Assembly: GCA_027943245.1 (NCBI GenBank)
Contig: JANDJZ010000250.1
Location: forward strand, 1-64,000
DNA length: 64,000 bases
Reading direction: 5' to 3'
Origin: Acanthamoeba sp. SK_2022b
Lineage: Eukaryota > Discosea > Longamoebia > Acanthamoebidae
Shown: piece after piece, positions 31,745 through 43,716 of the stretch
Numbering within the stretch: position 1 is the first letter of the stretch
Layout: every line of letters begins with the position of its first letter
Notes under the pieces: generated by a model
The model's database searches: none
The model's input: only the letters and a program-made list of their open reading frames with translations
What the model was told of the DNA's origin: nothing
Translations under genes and position numbers: made by a program

Positions 31745-33325
31745 ATGGAGCACACGGATGTTGTCAGGCCAGAGCGGGACTTGCGTGCCCTAGAGTTCTA
31801 TAGGTACATGCAGTTGAAGCACATACGACCAGGGTGTTTTTTTTTTTTTTTTTGATTATTTGATCGAATTAATTGCATAATTAGGATTAATTGCATAATG
31901 ATGGAGCTCGTGAAGTGGGGTGGGAGGCATGCACTGGGCGGTGGAGCGGGCAGGGCTGGGGCGCAGGGTTACGGTAGTGGGAGCATACGACCTCAACGAC
32001 GGCGCCAACAGGACCTACCGACACAACTTCCCCGCCACCCCTGTCCGCTCGGTACGCCTTGCTTACTGCCGGTGCCGTGACCTCTCTTTGTGCCACGAGT
32101 GTGCGCTCACATGGAGGCCCCCCCTTCTCCTCCACAGCGCGATCTGGCTTCGCTGGGCGTGCGCGAAGTAGAGGCGCACGCAGCCGACATTTGGCTCATG
32201 AGCCCGCCCTGCCAGGTGCCCGCGCGCTTTGTCTTGCTTCCCGCGAGGGGCGAGCTTGCAAGCTGACCGCGTTGGCTAGCCGACGGCTGGCGGGTGTGTG
32301 CGTATGTGTGCGCGTGTGTGTCGGTAGCCCTACTCGCGTAACGGGAAGCAAGCGGGGGCGGATGACCCGAGAGCCAAGAGCTTCGCCCACCTGCTGGGGC
32401 TTCTCACGAGCCTTGCCCGACCGCCGTCCTACTTGCTCCTAGAAAACGTTTTCGGCTTCGAGGTGGCGCCCTCCCTCCTTGCGCCCCCCCCCCAATTCCT
32501 CGCGCCTCCACCGGAGAACACGTGCTTCCCGGGGAGTATCTCATAACGCCGCACGCGTCTCCGCGCACACGCACACGCACAGAGGTCGGAGAGCAGGGCG
32601 CAGCTGGTGGCAGCACTGGAGAAGAGCGGATATCGGCATCAGGAGTTTTTGCTCTCGCCCACCCAGTTCGGCATCCCAAACCAGGCACGCAGGAGGGATC
32701 AGCATTGCCCACCTCCATCCTCCATCCTCCTCCTCTTCGGGCAGGAGCGTGCTGGCTTACCGCCTCTCTCTCCCTCTCTCTCTCTCTCTGTATGGCGCGT
32801 TGTCATCGGTCGCGCAGCGGCTGCGCTATTTCCTGCTGGCCAAGCGCGAGCCGCACGCCTTTGCGTGGATGCCCGCGGCGGATGCGCCAGCCGAGCCGCT
32901 CCGGGTCGTACCGGTGCACGGCCGAACGCCGGCGCAGCTGCCCACCGACCCGGACGCTGTGGGACAAGTCGTGGTGGCTCCGCTCTCCCAGTTTCTGGAG
33001 CCCGATGGCTCTCCGAGTGTCCGCGCTCATCGTGTCCCCGACGCACTTGTGCTCAGGAAGGGCCTCCTGTTCGGTACTCCACAGACGCCGCGCTCCCTTT
33101 TTGCACGTCTTGTGCGCGCGTGCCGCCTCGCGTGTTCTGAATTCTGGCACACGCCCAGATATTGTGGGGCGAGAGGACACGCGGTCCTGCTGCTTCACCA
33201 AGGCCTACGCGCGCTTTGTGGAGGGCGCTGGAAGCGTGCTTCGGGCGGGCCCTCCCCTTCCCCAGGTCAGCACACCTCACGCCGCCCCACCTTTTGCTGG
33301 CTGCTGAAACGGCTGCGGTGGCGTG

Positions 33326-33393
<68 letters not shown>

Positions 33394-33785
33394 TGTGTGT
33401 GTGTGTGGAATCGCTGGGGTGGGTGGTGGTGGCGGTGGTGGCGTAATAACAGGGCTGGGCGGATGGTGCGAGCGACGAGGCCATGGGCGCGGCGCTGCTC
33501 GGGCTTGGGTTGCGGTACGTTGGAGGCTGTCGTCGTCGTCGTCGTCGTGGGGGGGGGCAGGAAACCGAAGCTGAGCCCCGCGTGTCCGCGTGTGGGCGGG
33601 CGGGTGCATTGGGCGTCGCCAGGTACTTTACGCCGCGGGAGGTGGCCCGGCTGCACGGATTCCCGGAGGGCTTCGAGTTCCCCGAGGACACGAGCGAGCG
33701 GCAGAAGTACCAGCAGCTGGGCAACAGCCTCAACGTGCTCGTCGTCGCCCAGCTCCTCCTCTATCTCCTCCATCCCGCCGCGTAG
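31745..33785 (+). CDS. TRDMT1: DNMT2 / TRDMT1 tRNA (cytosine-38-C5) methyltransferase
   Basis: Methylates C38 of tRNA-Asp and related tRNAs with SAM. Nine exons (31745-31803, 31916-32051, 32138-32215, 32328-32462, 32583-32684, 32818-33073, 33159-33265, 33453-33514, 33623-33785) total 1,098 nt, 365 residues, close to human DNMT2. Motifs: [34 protein letters not shown] with catalytic C90; [24 protein letters not shown] followed by RLRYFLLAK; the DNMT2 signature CFTKAY (267-272); motifs [19 protein letters not shown] and [16 protein letters not shown]. The intron at 32685-32817 must begin with GC for the conserved frame. The intron before 33453 is largely (TG)n. No extra N-terminal DNMT1-like domains, so tRNA is the expected main substrate. 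Confidence 0.95.
33329..33391 (+). repeat. (TG)n microsatellite, DNMT2 intron
   Basis: About 31 TG units in the intron 33266-33452. Confidence 0.95.
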
Positions 33786-34108
33786 GTGCACACCTCCTCT
33801 CTCTCCCTCTCCTTCCTTCTATGTCGTACTACACACCCAATGATTCAATTATAAGCTCCGAATCATGATGGGGAGTGTTTGTGTAAAACTGCCGCCTGAG
33901 CGCGAGAGGAGTTTATCCGCGGCGTGCAGCGCCAGCGCTATCCTCGTCGTATCCAGCACCGCCTCCCTCCTCTCCTTGCGTACACCAAGTCGGGTGGGGA
34001 GCACAAGTTTTTTTCCCGCCATTTTCCGCTCCATTTTCCTGGTGATTTTTTTGCTGCGGCAAGAAGAAAGTTTGACGGACAACAGATACACGAGATACCA
34101 ACTGCCAA

Positions 34109-34790
34109 ATGCGGCGTGCTGGCGGAGCACACACAACGTATCCGCGGCTCGCCCCAAGGCTGCCCAGTTGCCTGGTTCCTCGCCATGATGCGGCCGTACG
34201 CCTCCGCACCGTTCAGCAGCGAGCCGCGGCCCTATTTGTCCTGCATCGCCGCGCGATCCATCGAATTCCGGCGATGATCACCATCACGACCTGCAGTGGG
34301 CAGCCCCCCCACCACTTGCGGCGCTCCCTCACGGGCGAGGCCTCGAAGGCTGCCGAGATGGAGGGGGCGGTGGGTACCGTCGGCCGCCTGCTGGCCTCCC
34401 CGCGTGCCGGCGACCAAGAAGCGGGGCGCCAGCTGGCCACGGACTTGCTTGCCCGCCAGGGCCTCTCTGCCCAGGGAGCCCACGCCCTCTTCCGCCTCGA
34501 CTCCCGCTACTCACCCCCCGCGTTGCAGGCCATCGCTGCCGCCGACCCCTCGCAGGTTCGATGGACACTCCCCTTCCCCCCCCCCCTTCTTTCTTTCTTG
34601 CCCTGGCGTGGCGTGCGCTGCTCCCCACTCACCCCACCGCCCGCGCGGGTGCCATCCATTGCAATCAGGCTCTCGCCCTCCTCAAACGACTGAAGCAAAG
34701 GTTTGGGAGCCCACACGCGCGCGATGGCTTTTTTCCCCCTTTCCTTTTGCGTCTTCTCACTCTCACGCATCGCTCTTGCACATGGCCATT

Positions 34791-34837
<47 letters not shown>

Positions 34838-35415
34838 GTGTGTGTGTTGTGTGTGAAAGCAGTGGACGAGAGGTTCCTGTGGAGGCCGTGAATGGGGTGA
34901 TGCGTGGCTGCCTGGAAGGCATGAATCCGGTGGCGGCGCGGCAGATCTTCGAAACCCTGCGCAAGCAACAGTGCCTCTCCCCCTCACCGCCGCGCTCGCT
35001 CGTGACACTCCTCTCGGAGCACCAACCGCGGAGTGGATGCTTGTGGCTGGGCGGGTCCTGTCTTGGGGGGGGGGGGCGTGCAGGGCCGTACTGGGAATCA
35101 AACCGGATTCCGCCACGTGTGCGTTGGGAATAGAGGTGGCCAGCTCTTATCATCATCATCCTTTTTCTGGCCGCGACCGCTTGGACACTCACACCACTCA
35201 CTATCACCCACCATCACCATCGCCACTATCACCATCACCAACCACGCAGGCGGTGGGGCGTAGCGGTAAGCCCTCCCAGCTGCGTGCTCTCATCGACGAG
35301 CTTCAGCGATCGGCGCCCGTGCGTTCCCTCCCTCCTCCCGCGGTGGCCCGTTATATTGGAAGCGGATAGAGAGATCGCATGTGTGTGGCACGTGTGTGCC
35401 GTATCTTATATATAT

Positions 35416-35483
<68 letters not shown>

Positions 35484-36170
35484 ACATATACTTGTATTTA
35501 ACAGCTGGACGGAAAGCTGGTGGCCAGCATGGTCACGAACTTGACGCACAGGCGAGCCTACCCTGATGCCCTCGACCTCGCGCGCCGCCTCCAGGCCGCC
35601 CATCCTCATCTCGCCTCGCCTCCCCACGCTTCGTACGCGCCCGCCTCACCACATCTGTCGCCCGTAGCTCGTGTCGTTGGTGGCGGCAGCGGCGTGTGAG
35701 GGGGCCTCGCGAACGGAGCGACTGCTTCTGACCGGTCTCGCCCGCGTGTGTGCACGCGTGGTCGTCATCGCAGGGAGGTGCAGCGGGGACTGATCGAGGC
35801 CAGCGCGGTGATGGGCGACCTCCGCACGTGTCTCGACGCCGCTCACGAGCTACAGAGGCTTACCGGCGCGCCGCCCGACATGAACGTCCTCACCAACGTC
35901 CTGCACGTATGGACGGCCCCTCGCCCTCTTGTCCTTACGGCCTGCTGACCTGGTGCGTGCGTTCGTGCGGTTTGACCGTGTTTTTTATTTTATTTACATT
36001 TATATTTATATTTGTTTTATTTTTAATTTTTTTGGCAGTGCTATTCGAGGTCAGGGCTGTTCGAGAGGGAGCACACGTTGCTTCTCCGCTACCTCGCCTC
36101 GCTTCGCTCCCTCCGCGGTCCCGTTGACCAGGAGCGACCCCGCACGTCGCCTGCACAGCCTGGCGCTGCC

Positions 36171-36221
<51 letters not shown>

Positions 36222-36683
36222 TCATCGTCATCTCGGGCGGGCGGAGAGGGAGCCTCCTGGCGGGACGTCCTCCACCGCGCCCTCGCCCACTCTGTCGGGC
36301 CTAGAGCTGGCTCGCGTAGTGATCCTGGCACGCTTCTCCGCCTGCCCCGCGTTAACGCCGTGGCCTCTGCCCGCCCGTCTTGGTCCTCACTCTCTCCCTC
36401 CTCCCTCCTCCTCCCCCTCTCCCCTGCTCCCCCTCTCCCCGCCGTCCAATGAGCAGGGGACGCCGCCCTTGGCTTGCTGGAGGAGATCCTGCGCGCGGAA
36501 GGTTCCTTCCTGGGCGAGCAGCTCACCCTCCGGCAATTCAACCCCGCCATCTACGCCCTCGTCCGGTACTACTACTACCACCACCACCACCACTACTGCT
36601 GCTGCTATTCGATCGATCGATCGAGCTCTTTCCTATCTATTATCTAATTACTCACCACCCTCCGTGCGTGCCCTATATGGCTA

Positions 36684-36719
<36 letters not shown>

Positions 36720-37378
36720 GCACACGCACACCCGCACGTCTGCCTCCCCCTCCCCAAGCCTGGGCCAGGTGGACCGGGCGCTCACGCTGGTGGGAGACAC
36801 CCAAACTCACGGCCTTGAGCCCGACATTGCCACCCACAACACCATCCTCAAGGGCACGCCCTCCTCCTCTTTTTTTAAAAAAAAATTATTTTATTATCTT
36901 TATTCATTTTTTTAATAAATAAAGGTGCTGGGCCTTACCGCGCGCGCGGTGTGTGTACAGGCTTCGCACTGCGGGGGGATGCGGTGGGCGCCGTGCGGTA
37001 CTACAACGCCATGCTACGCAGGGTACGCGCGCGCCCCCTCCCCACTGCCCTGTTGTTCGCTTGGCGCGCGCGCGTCGCGATGGATGCATCGTCGGAGCAA
37101 GGTTCGAGGCCTCCAGTTGACTCTACTCCCAGGGAGTGAAGCCGACCAAGAAGACGTTCCTGGCCCTCCTGCGCGCTCAGGTCTCTCTCCCCCCCCCAAT
37201 CCCTGATCTTATGGACAAGCGAAGCTCCCTCCTCCCTCCCCCCCCTCATCATCATCACCATCATACTACAACAAACCACCACAACAGACAACAAATAACA
37301 GCAGCACCAACAACAACAGCAAACCACAATAAAGGGAAAAAGCAAGGCCAGCCAGACAACCTTGCGCTGACCCTCTCC

Positions 37379-37447
<69 letters not shown>

Positions 37448-39411
37448 GTTGTGTGCTGTGTTGTGTGCTGTGTGTTGTACCACCAGTCCGAGGTGGTGGC
37501 GCGGGAGGTGGGCTCTCTCCAGCCGGCGCCCCTCGTCACCCCCCAGCTCTACAGGTTCGAGGACTCCAGCCTCCTCCGAGAGACCTCGCCCCACCACATC
37601 CAGGACGCCTACTCGCAGCTCCTCCTCGAGATGCAGGCCCACGTGCGCATCCCCCCCCCACTTCTCCCCCCACCCTCCTCGCCCGTCATCTCCGATGGCT
37701 CACTCTCCCCTCTCCCCCCCCCCGACGCCACACAGGGCGTGCAACCCGACGCGCAGTTGCTCTCGTCGCTGGTGTACGGGATGTGCCTGGCAGGCCTCGT
37801 CGACGCGGCCCTGCCGCTCGTCGCCTCCTCCCTCCAGGTGCCGCCACCGCCACCGCCCACCACCTCTCCCTCTCTCCCCGCTGCTCCGTGCCATTGATGA
37901 GTTGACCGCTCCCTGGGGGGGGGGGCAAGCAGGAGACCGACGAGCGCGGCGCGCGGCGGACGGAGAGGCCGAGCGTGAAGCTGTTCAACCAGCTGCTGCT
38001 GGGCATCTCGCTGCAGCCCCGCCCCTCGGTCGACATGACCTCGCGCGTGCTGGGGATGATGGAGGACGAGGGTGTGACGCCCAACGAGCACACCTACACC
38101 ACCCTCATCAACATCTACTCCCAGGTCACCCAGCAGGCCATCGCCGCCTCATCGTCGTCGTCGTCGTCGTCGTCGTCCACGCAGCAGCAGGGCCCGCGCA
38201 GGCCTGCGGGGGGCGCGCCCCACTGGCCCACTCCTCCTCCCGCCGAAACGCGCGAGGCCGGGCGAGAGGCCCTCCTCAAGGCCCTCTCCGTCTACCTCTC
38301 CATGCGCCAGCAGCGCGCGCGCGCCGATCATCGCGCCGGCGCGGGAGGGGGAGGGGGAGTGGTCCCGACGGCCACCTTCAACTCCCTCCTCAAGCTCGTG
38401 GGCACCGAGGCCCTCCTCGAGGTCTCCTGCCACGACCTCGACCTCCTCCACGCCCAGCTGGGCGCCGGCAACCCGAAGCAGGGTGGTGGTGGTGGTGGTG
38501 GTGGTGGTGGTGGTGGTGGTGGTGGTGGTGGTGGTGGTGGTGGTGGTGGTGAGGAGGGGGAGGGGGAGAGGTGGGTGCACCTCCCGCTGGCCGAGCTCCA
38601 GGCGCGGTACGCCAAGCGACCGCTGCCGCTGCCCGCGTACGTGCCGGCCGAGTGCGCGGCGTCGGACATGACGCCCCTCGAGCTCCTCGTGTGGCGCGAC
38701 CTCGCGGCCAACGGCACCTGCCCGGACCGCGTCACCTACAACCACCTCATCTTCCACCTCATCGCCTCCGGGCGCCTCTCCCACGCCGAACACTACCTCC
38801 GCTTCCTCCTCCGCCACACCCCCCTTGCCTCCTCCTCCTCCTCCTCCTCCGACACTGCCGCCCACCACGGGGGCGCTGCGCCACCGCCGGACTTTCTGGG
38901 GCGGCAGCACAACCCCAAGTACTCGGCCTACCTGATCAAGCAGCGGAACGACCGCCGCGCCCAGTTCGCCAAGCTCCTCGCCAAGACGCCCCCCTCCTCC
39001 TCCTCTGCTGCTCCACGCCATGCCGAGGACGCTGCTGATGATTCCTCCTACACCAACAACGACAGCGACTCCCAAGAGGAGGAGCCGCTGGTCGAGGCGC
39101 TGCCCAGCAGCAGCAGCCCGCTGTTCCTGCGAACGCTGTGGCGCGTGGGCGAGGAGTACCTGCGCGCGCACCGCTTCGAGGACTTTGTGGGGTGCTACCG
39201 CCTGGCCGTGGAGAGCTACCCGGTGTCCGCCCCCAAGTGCTTCGGCTTCCTCCTGCGCGTCTGGCGCACGCCCGACGACCCGGGGCGCACCCCCAACGCT
39301 CGCGCCGAGGACGCCCTCCACCAGGCCCTCCGCAAGCACGGCCTCACCGACCCCCAGGCCACTCCCTCCTCGTCGCCTTCTCCCGCCCAGATAAACGCCC
39401 TCTTCCAGTAA
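34109..39411 (+). CDS. Pentatricopeptide-repeat (PPR) protein, probably mitochondrial
   Basis: The start at 34109 (MRRAGGAHTTYPRLAPRLPS) gives an arginine-rich, acid-poor leader like a mitochondrial targeting peptide. More than ten exons encode helix-turn-helix repeats: PVEAVNGVMRGCLEGMNPVA, QVDRALTLVGDTQTHGLEPD, GDAVGAVRYYNAMLRR, GVQPDAQLLSSLVYGMCLAG, SVKLFNQLLLGI, VTPNEHTYTTLINIYSQ and PDRVTYNHLIFHLIASGRLS. PPR proteins bind organellar RNA for processing, stability or translation. The 3' part is one long exon with low-complexity inserts: poly-Ser, a (GGT)n tract coding poly-Gly at 38483-38551, and Ser/Pro-rich loops. Introns hold (TG)n, (CA)n and (TCG)n tracts. Ends QINALFQ; the gene converges on GatB with 85 bp between stops. 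Confidence 0.82.
35420..35481 (+). repeat. (CA)n microsatellite, PPR gene intron
   Basis: About 31 CA units preceded by TATATATATA. Confidence 0.95.
36172..36232 (+). repeat. (TCG/TCA)n serine-coding tract in the PPR gene
   Basis: TCGTCGTCA-type units would code poly-Ser in the exon frame after LYRYLASLRS-like sequence; it may be coding low complexity. Confidence 0.6.
37380..37442 (+). repeat. (TG)n microsatellite, PPR gene intron
   Basis: About 31 TG units followed by GTGCTGTGTT variants. Confidence 0.95.
38483..38551 (+). repeat. (GGT)n tract coding poly-glycine in the PPR protein
   Basis: About 23 GGT units lie inside the long open last exon and keep frame, giving a poly-Gly insert between NPKQ and EEGEGER. 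Confidence 0.85.
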
Positions 39412-39496
39412 TAAATCCAGCCAAAAGAAGTAGTGTAGTGTTTGGGGGGGGGCTAGTCCACGTGGGTGGGTCTGCCTTCGCTCACCGCCAAAGTTG

Positions 39497-41270
39497 TTAC
39501 GACTTGTGCTGCTCCGCGTCGAGATGCTGCTGGAGCAGCAGGTTGATGGCCTTGGGGTCTGCCCGACCCTTGGAGGCCTTCATCACCTCCCCGACGAAGA
39601 ATCGCTTGAGCTTGACTTCTCCGCGGCGGTACCGCGCTACGTCGTTGGGGAAGGCCTCCACCACCTGCGTGTGCGTGTGCGGGGGGGGGGGGTAAGAACG
39701 GGAGGGCGCACGTAGGTCGCGAGTTGGTGGAGTGGGGCCTTCGTGCCTGGAGGATGAGCTGCTCGAGGGCGTGCGTGTCCTGCGTGAGTTGCCAGCCCTT
39801 GGCCTGCACGATGTCGCCGGCCAGGCGCGAGTCTCCGAGGGCCATGAGGTCGAGCACCTGCTTGCCGGTGGACCTGGAGATGGCTCCGGCGTGGACGAGG
39901 CCCACGATGGAGCTCACCTGGCCCGGCGTGACTGGACTCTCCTCGACGGTTTTGCCGGCCGAAGCCAGCCGCCCAAACAGCTCCGACGTCACCCAGCTCG
40001 CCATCATCCGGTGCAGCTTCGTCTTCTGGTCCCCCCCTTGCGTGCGGCCCTGCCGCACCGCTTCCTGCACGCGACCAGAGGAATCACGCCACGCTTGAGG
40101 GCGGCGGCCAATGGCGATGGTGGCGGAGATTGGGGAGGGGCGGTACCTCGAAGAAGTGGGCCGCGCCAAAGGTGTCCACGAGCACCTGGGCGTCGTAGAG
40201 CGGCAGGTCGTAGTCCGCCACGAGGCGGCGGCACTTGTCGTCGGGGAGCTCGGGGAGGGCGGCCCGGATCTGCTCCACCAGGCCCTGCTCGATCACGAGC
40301 GGCGGGAGATCGGGCTCCGGAAAGTACCTGCCTCGCAGTCGTGCGCGCGCGTGCGGAGGGGGGAGGGGTTGCGTTGGAAGGGGGGCAGTGCTGGGAGGGG
40401 GCAGTGCTGGGAGAGGGCTACGGCGACAAGCGGAGGCAGCGTATTCCGCCGTCATCGTGCGTGTGGGTGGGGATGTCGTACCGGTAGTCCAGTTCGTCCT
40501 CCTTGGACCGGAGACGTACGGTCTTGTCGAGGTGAGGGTCGAAATAGCGCGTCTCCTGCTCGATGACCCCTCCGCCCTCCAGCAACTCGATCTGCCTCTC
40601 CCCCTCGTATTCTGTTTTTTTGTTTTTGTTTTTGTTTTTGTTTTTGTTTTTGTTTTTTTTTTGTTTTTTTGTTTGTTTTTGTTTTTTGCACGCATGTACA
40701 CAGCGGCACGTGAGGCAAGCCAAGCCAAGCCAAGCAAAGGAGGAAGGGATATTGGGGGGGGGAGCAATACCGATGGCGCGCTGGATTTGCTTGAGCGAGT
40801 TCACGTTCTTTACTTCGCAGCGGGTGCCGCGGGGTTCGCCCAGCCTGACCCCCAAATGGCACGATGAGCACACGCGGGGAGGGGAAACGACGACGACGAG
40901 GATCACACGGACCGGTTGACAGAGACGTTGACGTCGCAGCGAAGGGAGGACTTGTCCATGAGCTTGGGGTCAGACGCGCCCACGCACTGGAGCAGCATCT
41001 GCATCTTCTCGAGGTACTCCACCGCCTCCTCCCCCGACCTTGCGGCCACAACGCGAGAGTGAGAGGGGGCCCAGACCGCACGTCCACGGTGGCCCTCCCC
41101 AAACCTGGCGGCGAGGGCGGAGGTACCGGAGGTCGGGCTGGGAGATGATCTCGAGGAGGGCGAAGCCAGCCCGGTTGAGGTCCACCAACGTGTGGAGCGG
41201 GTGTTGGTCGTGATACGACTTGCCGCTGTCCTGCGCGCGCCGACGCCACACACACACACACAGACAGACA

Positions 41271-41343
<73 letters not shown>

Positions 41344-42307
41344 CACACACACACGAGCGTGAGCGGGGAATTGCGAGTGGCGCCGACTGTCCTTGTCCCC
41401 TCCCCCATCCCCCCCTCTCACCTGCTCGAGCTGGACGCGGTGGAGCGCGACAGACCGGCGCCGCTCCTCGTCAAAGGGGAAGATGGTCAGGCGCCCTCCG
41501 GTCACGATGGGGTCTGGCTCGAGAGAGAGAGAGAGAGATACAGAGAGAGAGAGAGGAACGAAACAACCCACACACACCCGCGCAGGCGAGGTAAGGGGTG
41601 CGACGAGGCTAGTTTTGGGGGTTTGGAGTGGGGGGCTGATCATGTCAGGCCCGAGAGCATGCGCACGTACGTGTGTTTTGTGTGATCTGGTAGCCCGAGG
41701 GCATGTCGCAGTAGAAATAGTGCTTGCGGTCGAACCGCGAGCGGAGGTTCACCTGTCCGCCCAAGGCCAGCCCTACCCTTACGGCCTGGTGCACGCATTC
41801 CGCGTTGAGCGCCTGCCGCCCATCAACCACACACACCACACACAACCACACAAAAAAGGTCAGGAGGCCACACGAAGAGTTCTCGGTTGGTTTGGGGTTT
41901 GCAGATTGATTTTGAGGGAGGGAGAAGAGACCGGTAGGGTTCCGGGGTAGGCTGCATCAAACAGCGCGACTTGAGCGTTGCTCACGCCACCAAACTGAGC
42001 TCGAGCACCTGTGGTGCCGCACCAGTGACACACGCAGAATGAAGGAAAGGAAGAAGAGAGAGAAGTGTGCGAGGTGCGGTTCGCTCGTGAGCAGCGCTTG
42101 GGGTGCGCGTGCGATTGAGGCAGCAGCGTGGCAGGTACCCGAGAAGAGTTTGGAGCGGGAGAGGATCTGAGCGTGCAGCTCCAGCCCCACCACCAGCTCC
42201 CACCCGGGCCTCACGGCACTGCTGGTGGCATAGCTGGCCGCGCCACTCCTGCACATGCCCAGTTGGCTGCCTCCGGACAAGGCCCGCGCAAAGCGAGCTC
42301 GTCGCAT
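39497..42307 (-). CDS. GATB: Glutamyl-tRNA(Gln) amidotransferase subunit B (GatB/PET112), mitochondrial
   Basis: Part of GatCAB, which converts Glu-tRNA(Gln) to Gln-tRNA(Gln) in mitochondria. ATG at 42307 gives a mitochondrial-type leader ([17 protein letters not shown]), then [146 protein letters not shown] and the YqeY-like tail ([20 protein letters not shown], then [20 protein letters not shown]). Stop TAA at 39497-39499. About ten introns, carrying (CA)n at 41264-41342 and (TTTTTG)n at about 40,614-40,690. It shares an upstream region of 111 bp with the Mpv17-like gene. Confidence 0.93.
40614..40690 (+). repeat. (TTTTTG)n tract, GatB intron
   Basis: Repeats of TTTTTG on the + strand; on the coding strand (AAAAAC)n, between two conserved GatB exons. 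Confidence 0.9.
41264..41342 (+). repeat. (CA)n microsatellite, GatB intron
   Basis: About 38 CA units next to CAGACAGACAGA. Confidence 0.95.
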
Positions 42308-42418
42308 GTTCGAGGAAGGTAGGTAACTACAAAGCCCGGGCTCAGTTCTGTTTTCTATAATAAAAAACACTTTTTTTCCGCGAGGCGAACAAACAACATC
42401 ATAATCGTTTCCGTAAAG
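42308..42418. promoter_or_regulatory. Divergent promoter between GatB and Mpv17-like genes
   Basis: Only 111 bp separate the start codons of two genes for mitochondrial or organelle-membrane proteins transcribed in opposite directions. The interval has AT-rich parts (TTTTCTATAATAAAAAACAC) next to a CG-rich part. Such short head-to-head spacing implies a shared promoter; no specific factor site can be named. Confidence 0.6.
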
Positions 42419-43510
42419 ATGTGGGCTGCCTACCGCGCGCTACTGGAACGCCAACCCCTCATCACCAAGGCTGTGACCGCCGGCACGATTATGGGCCTTG
42501 GCGATGCCGTGCAGCAGGTCGTCATAGAGCGTCCGCACGCCATCGTACGTCAATTTAATTTTAAAAATTGAAAACATACATCAAAAATTTATTCCAATTT
42601 ATGGCGGGGGTTGACTCACCATATGTTGCTTGCTTGGTGTAGGACGGAGCGTGGCGCTACGACGCGATGCGCACAGCGCGACAGGGAGCGTTTGGTGTGT
42701 TTTTCATCGGGCCCGTAATGCACAAGTGGTTCGCCCTTCTCGAAAAGGTACAAACGCGCTCCTTTCGTTTCTATGTGTGTGCTTGTGGCCCGTAGCCTAC
42801 CCTCAGCATGCTGGCCTGGTGCACGAACGTTCGTCGTGGCGCGCGCAGGTGGTGCCGGCCAGCAAGGTGGGACCGCTCGTGAAGGTGGGGCTGGACCAAG
42901 CAATCATCGGGCCTCTTGTGTGCTTTTCCTTCTTCAGCCTCATGGGCCTCATGGTGCGTGACTCCCCGCCGGCTCTGCCGCAAGGTTGGTGGTTGGCGGT
43001 GCCATCGTGTGGTTGTGCACGCACGTTTGACAAGTGTTGGTGGTGGTGGTGGTGGTGGTGGTGGTGGTGGTGGTGGTGGTGGTGGTGGTGGTGGTGGTGG
43101 TGGTGGTGTGTGTGTGTGTGTGTGTGTGCGTGTAGGAAGGACAATCGACCACCCAGATCAAGAACAAGCTCGAGAACGACTTCTGGCCCACGCTCGTGAT
43201 GAACTGGAAGTACGTTTCGCGCCCTACGCCACGTTCTCCTTTTTATGACCAAACACATGGCACCCGCCTCACGCTGCCGCCAACGTTGCGCGTGTAGGGT
43301 GTGGCCAGCAATCCAGTTGGCCAACTTCTACCTCGTGCCTCTGCCCCTCCGCGTGCTGTGGGCCAACTTGTACCCCCTCCCCAATCATCACCAATGGTAA
43401 GTCGTGCTCACCGGTACCCTTGGCTTGCTGAAACCAGGGGCCAGTTTGGGTGGTCCATGTACCTCTCCCACCAGGCGCACAAGGACAAGGCGCCTGTACC
43501 GCGAGATTAA
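42419..43510 (+). CDS. Mpv17/PMP22-family inner-membrane protein
   Basis: Start MWAAYRALLERQPLITKAVT, then AGTIMGLGDAVQQ, DGAWRYDAMRTARQGAFGVF followed by FIGPVMHKWFALLEK, KVGLDQAIIGPLVCFSFFSL, the family signature WPAIQLANFYLVPLPLRVLW and the end GQFGWSMYLSHQAHKDK. This matches Mpv17 in order and length, with four hydrophobic helices. Family members sit in the mitochondrial inner membrane or peroxisomes and affect membrane permeability and mtDNA maintenance. Five introns, one almost entirely (TGG)n. Stop TAA at 43508-43510, converging on the kinase gene with about 200 bp between. Confidence 0.88.
43035..43107 (+). repeat. (TGG)n microsatellite, Mpv17-like gene intron
   Basis: About 24 TGG units followed by a short (TG)n just before the acceptor. 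Confidence 0.95.
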
Positions 43511-43716
43511 ACCCCCCATTCCTCCCCCCCCAGTCACCACGCGGTGTTGGTGATGGCGGTGATGATAGGAAAATGCGAATGTGGTTATTGCGCCCGCCGC
43601 CACTCGCGGAAAGACCAAAGAGTTTTTTTTGTTGTTGGGGGGGGGGTAACGATACGCGCGCGTGCTTACGGCGTCATCACTGTACACGTCCGGCGTGGGG
43701 GGGGCAGTTCTGCCAA

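Noticed and set aside
33849..34108. Short frames between DNMT2 and the PPR gene
   Set aside because: Ser/Leu-rich on both strands, no conservation that I can recognise; probably UTR and promoter.
38149..39339. 396-codon (-) frame opposite the PPR gene
   Set aside because: Antisense shadow with poly-Thr and Val/Gly/Glu runs produced by the GGT tract; the + frame has PPR repeats and an in-frame stop at a sensible place.
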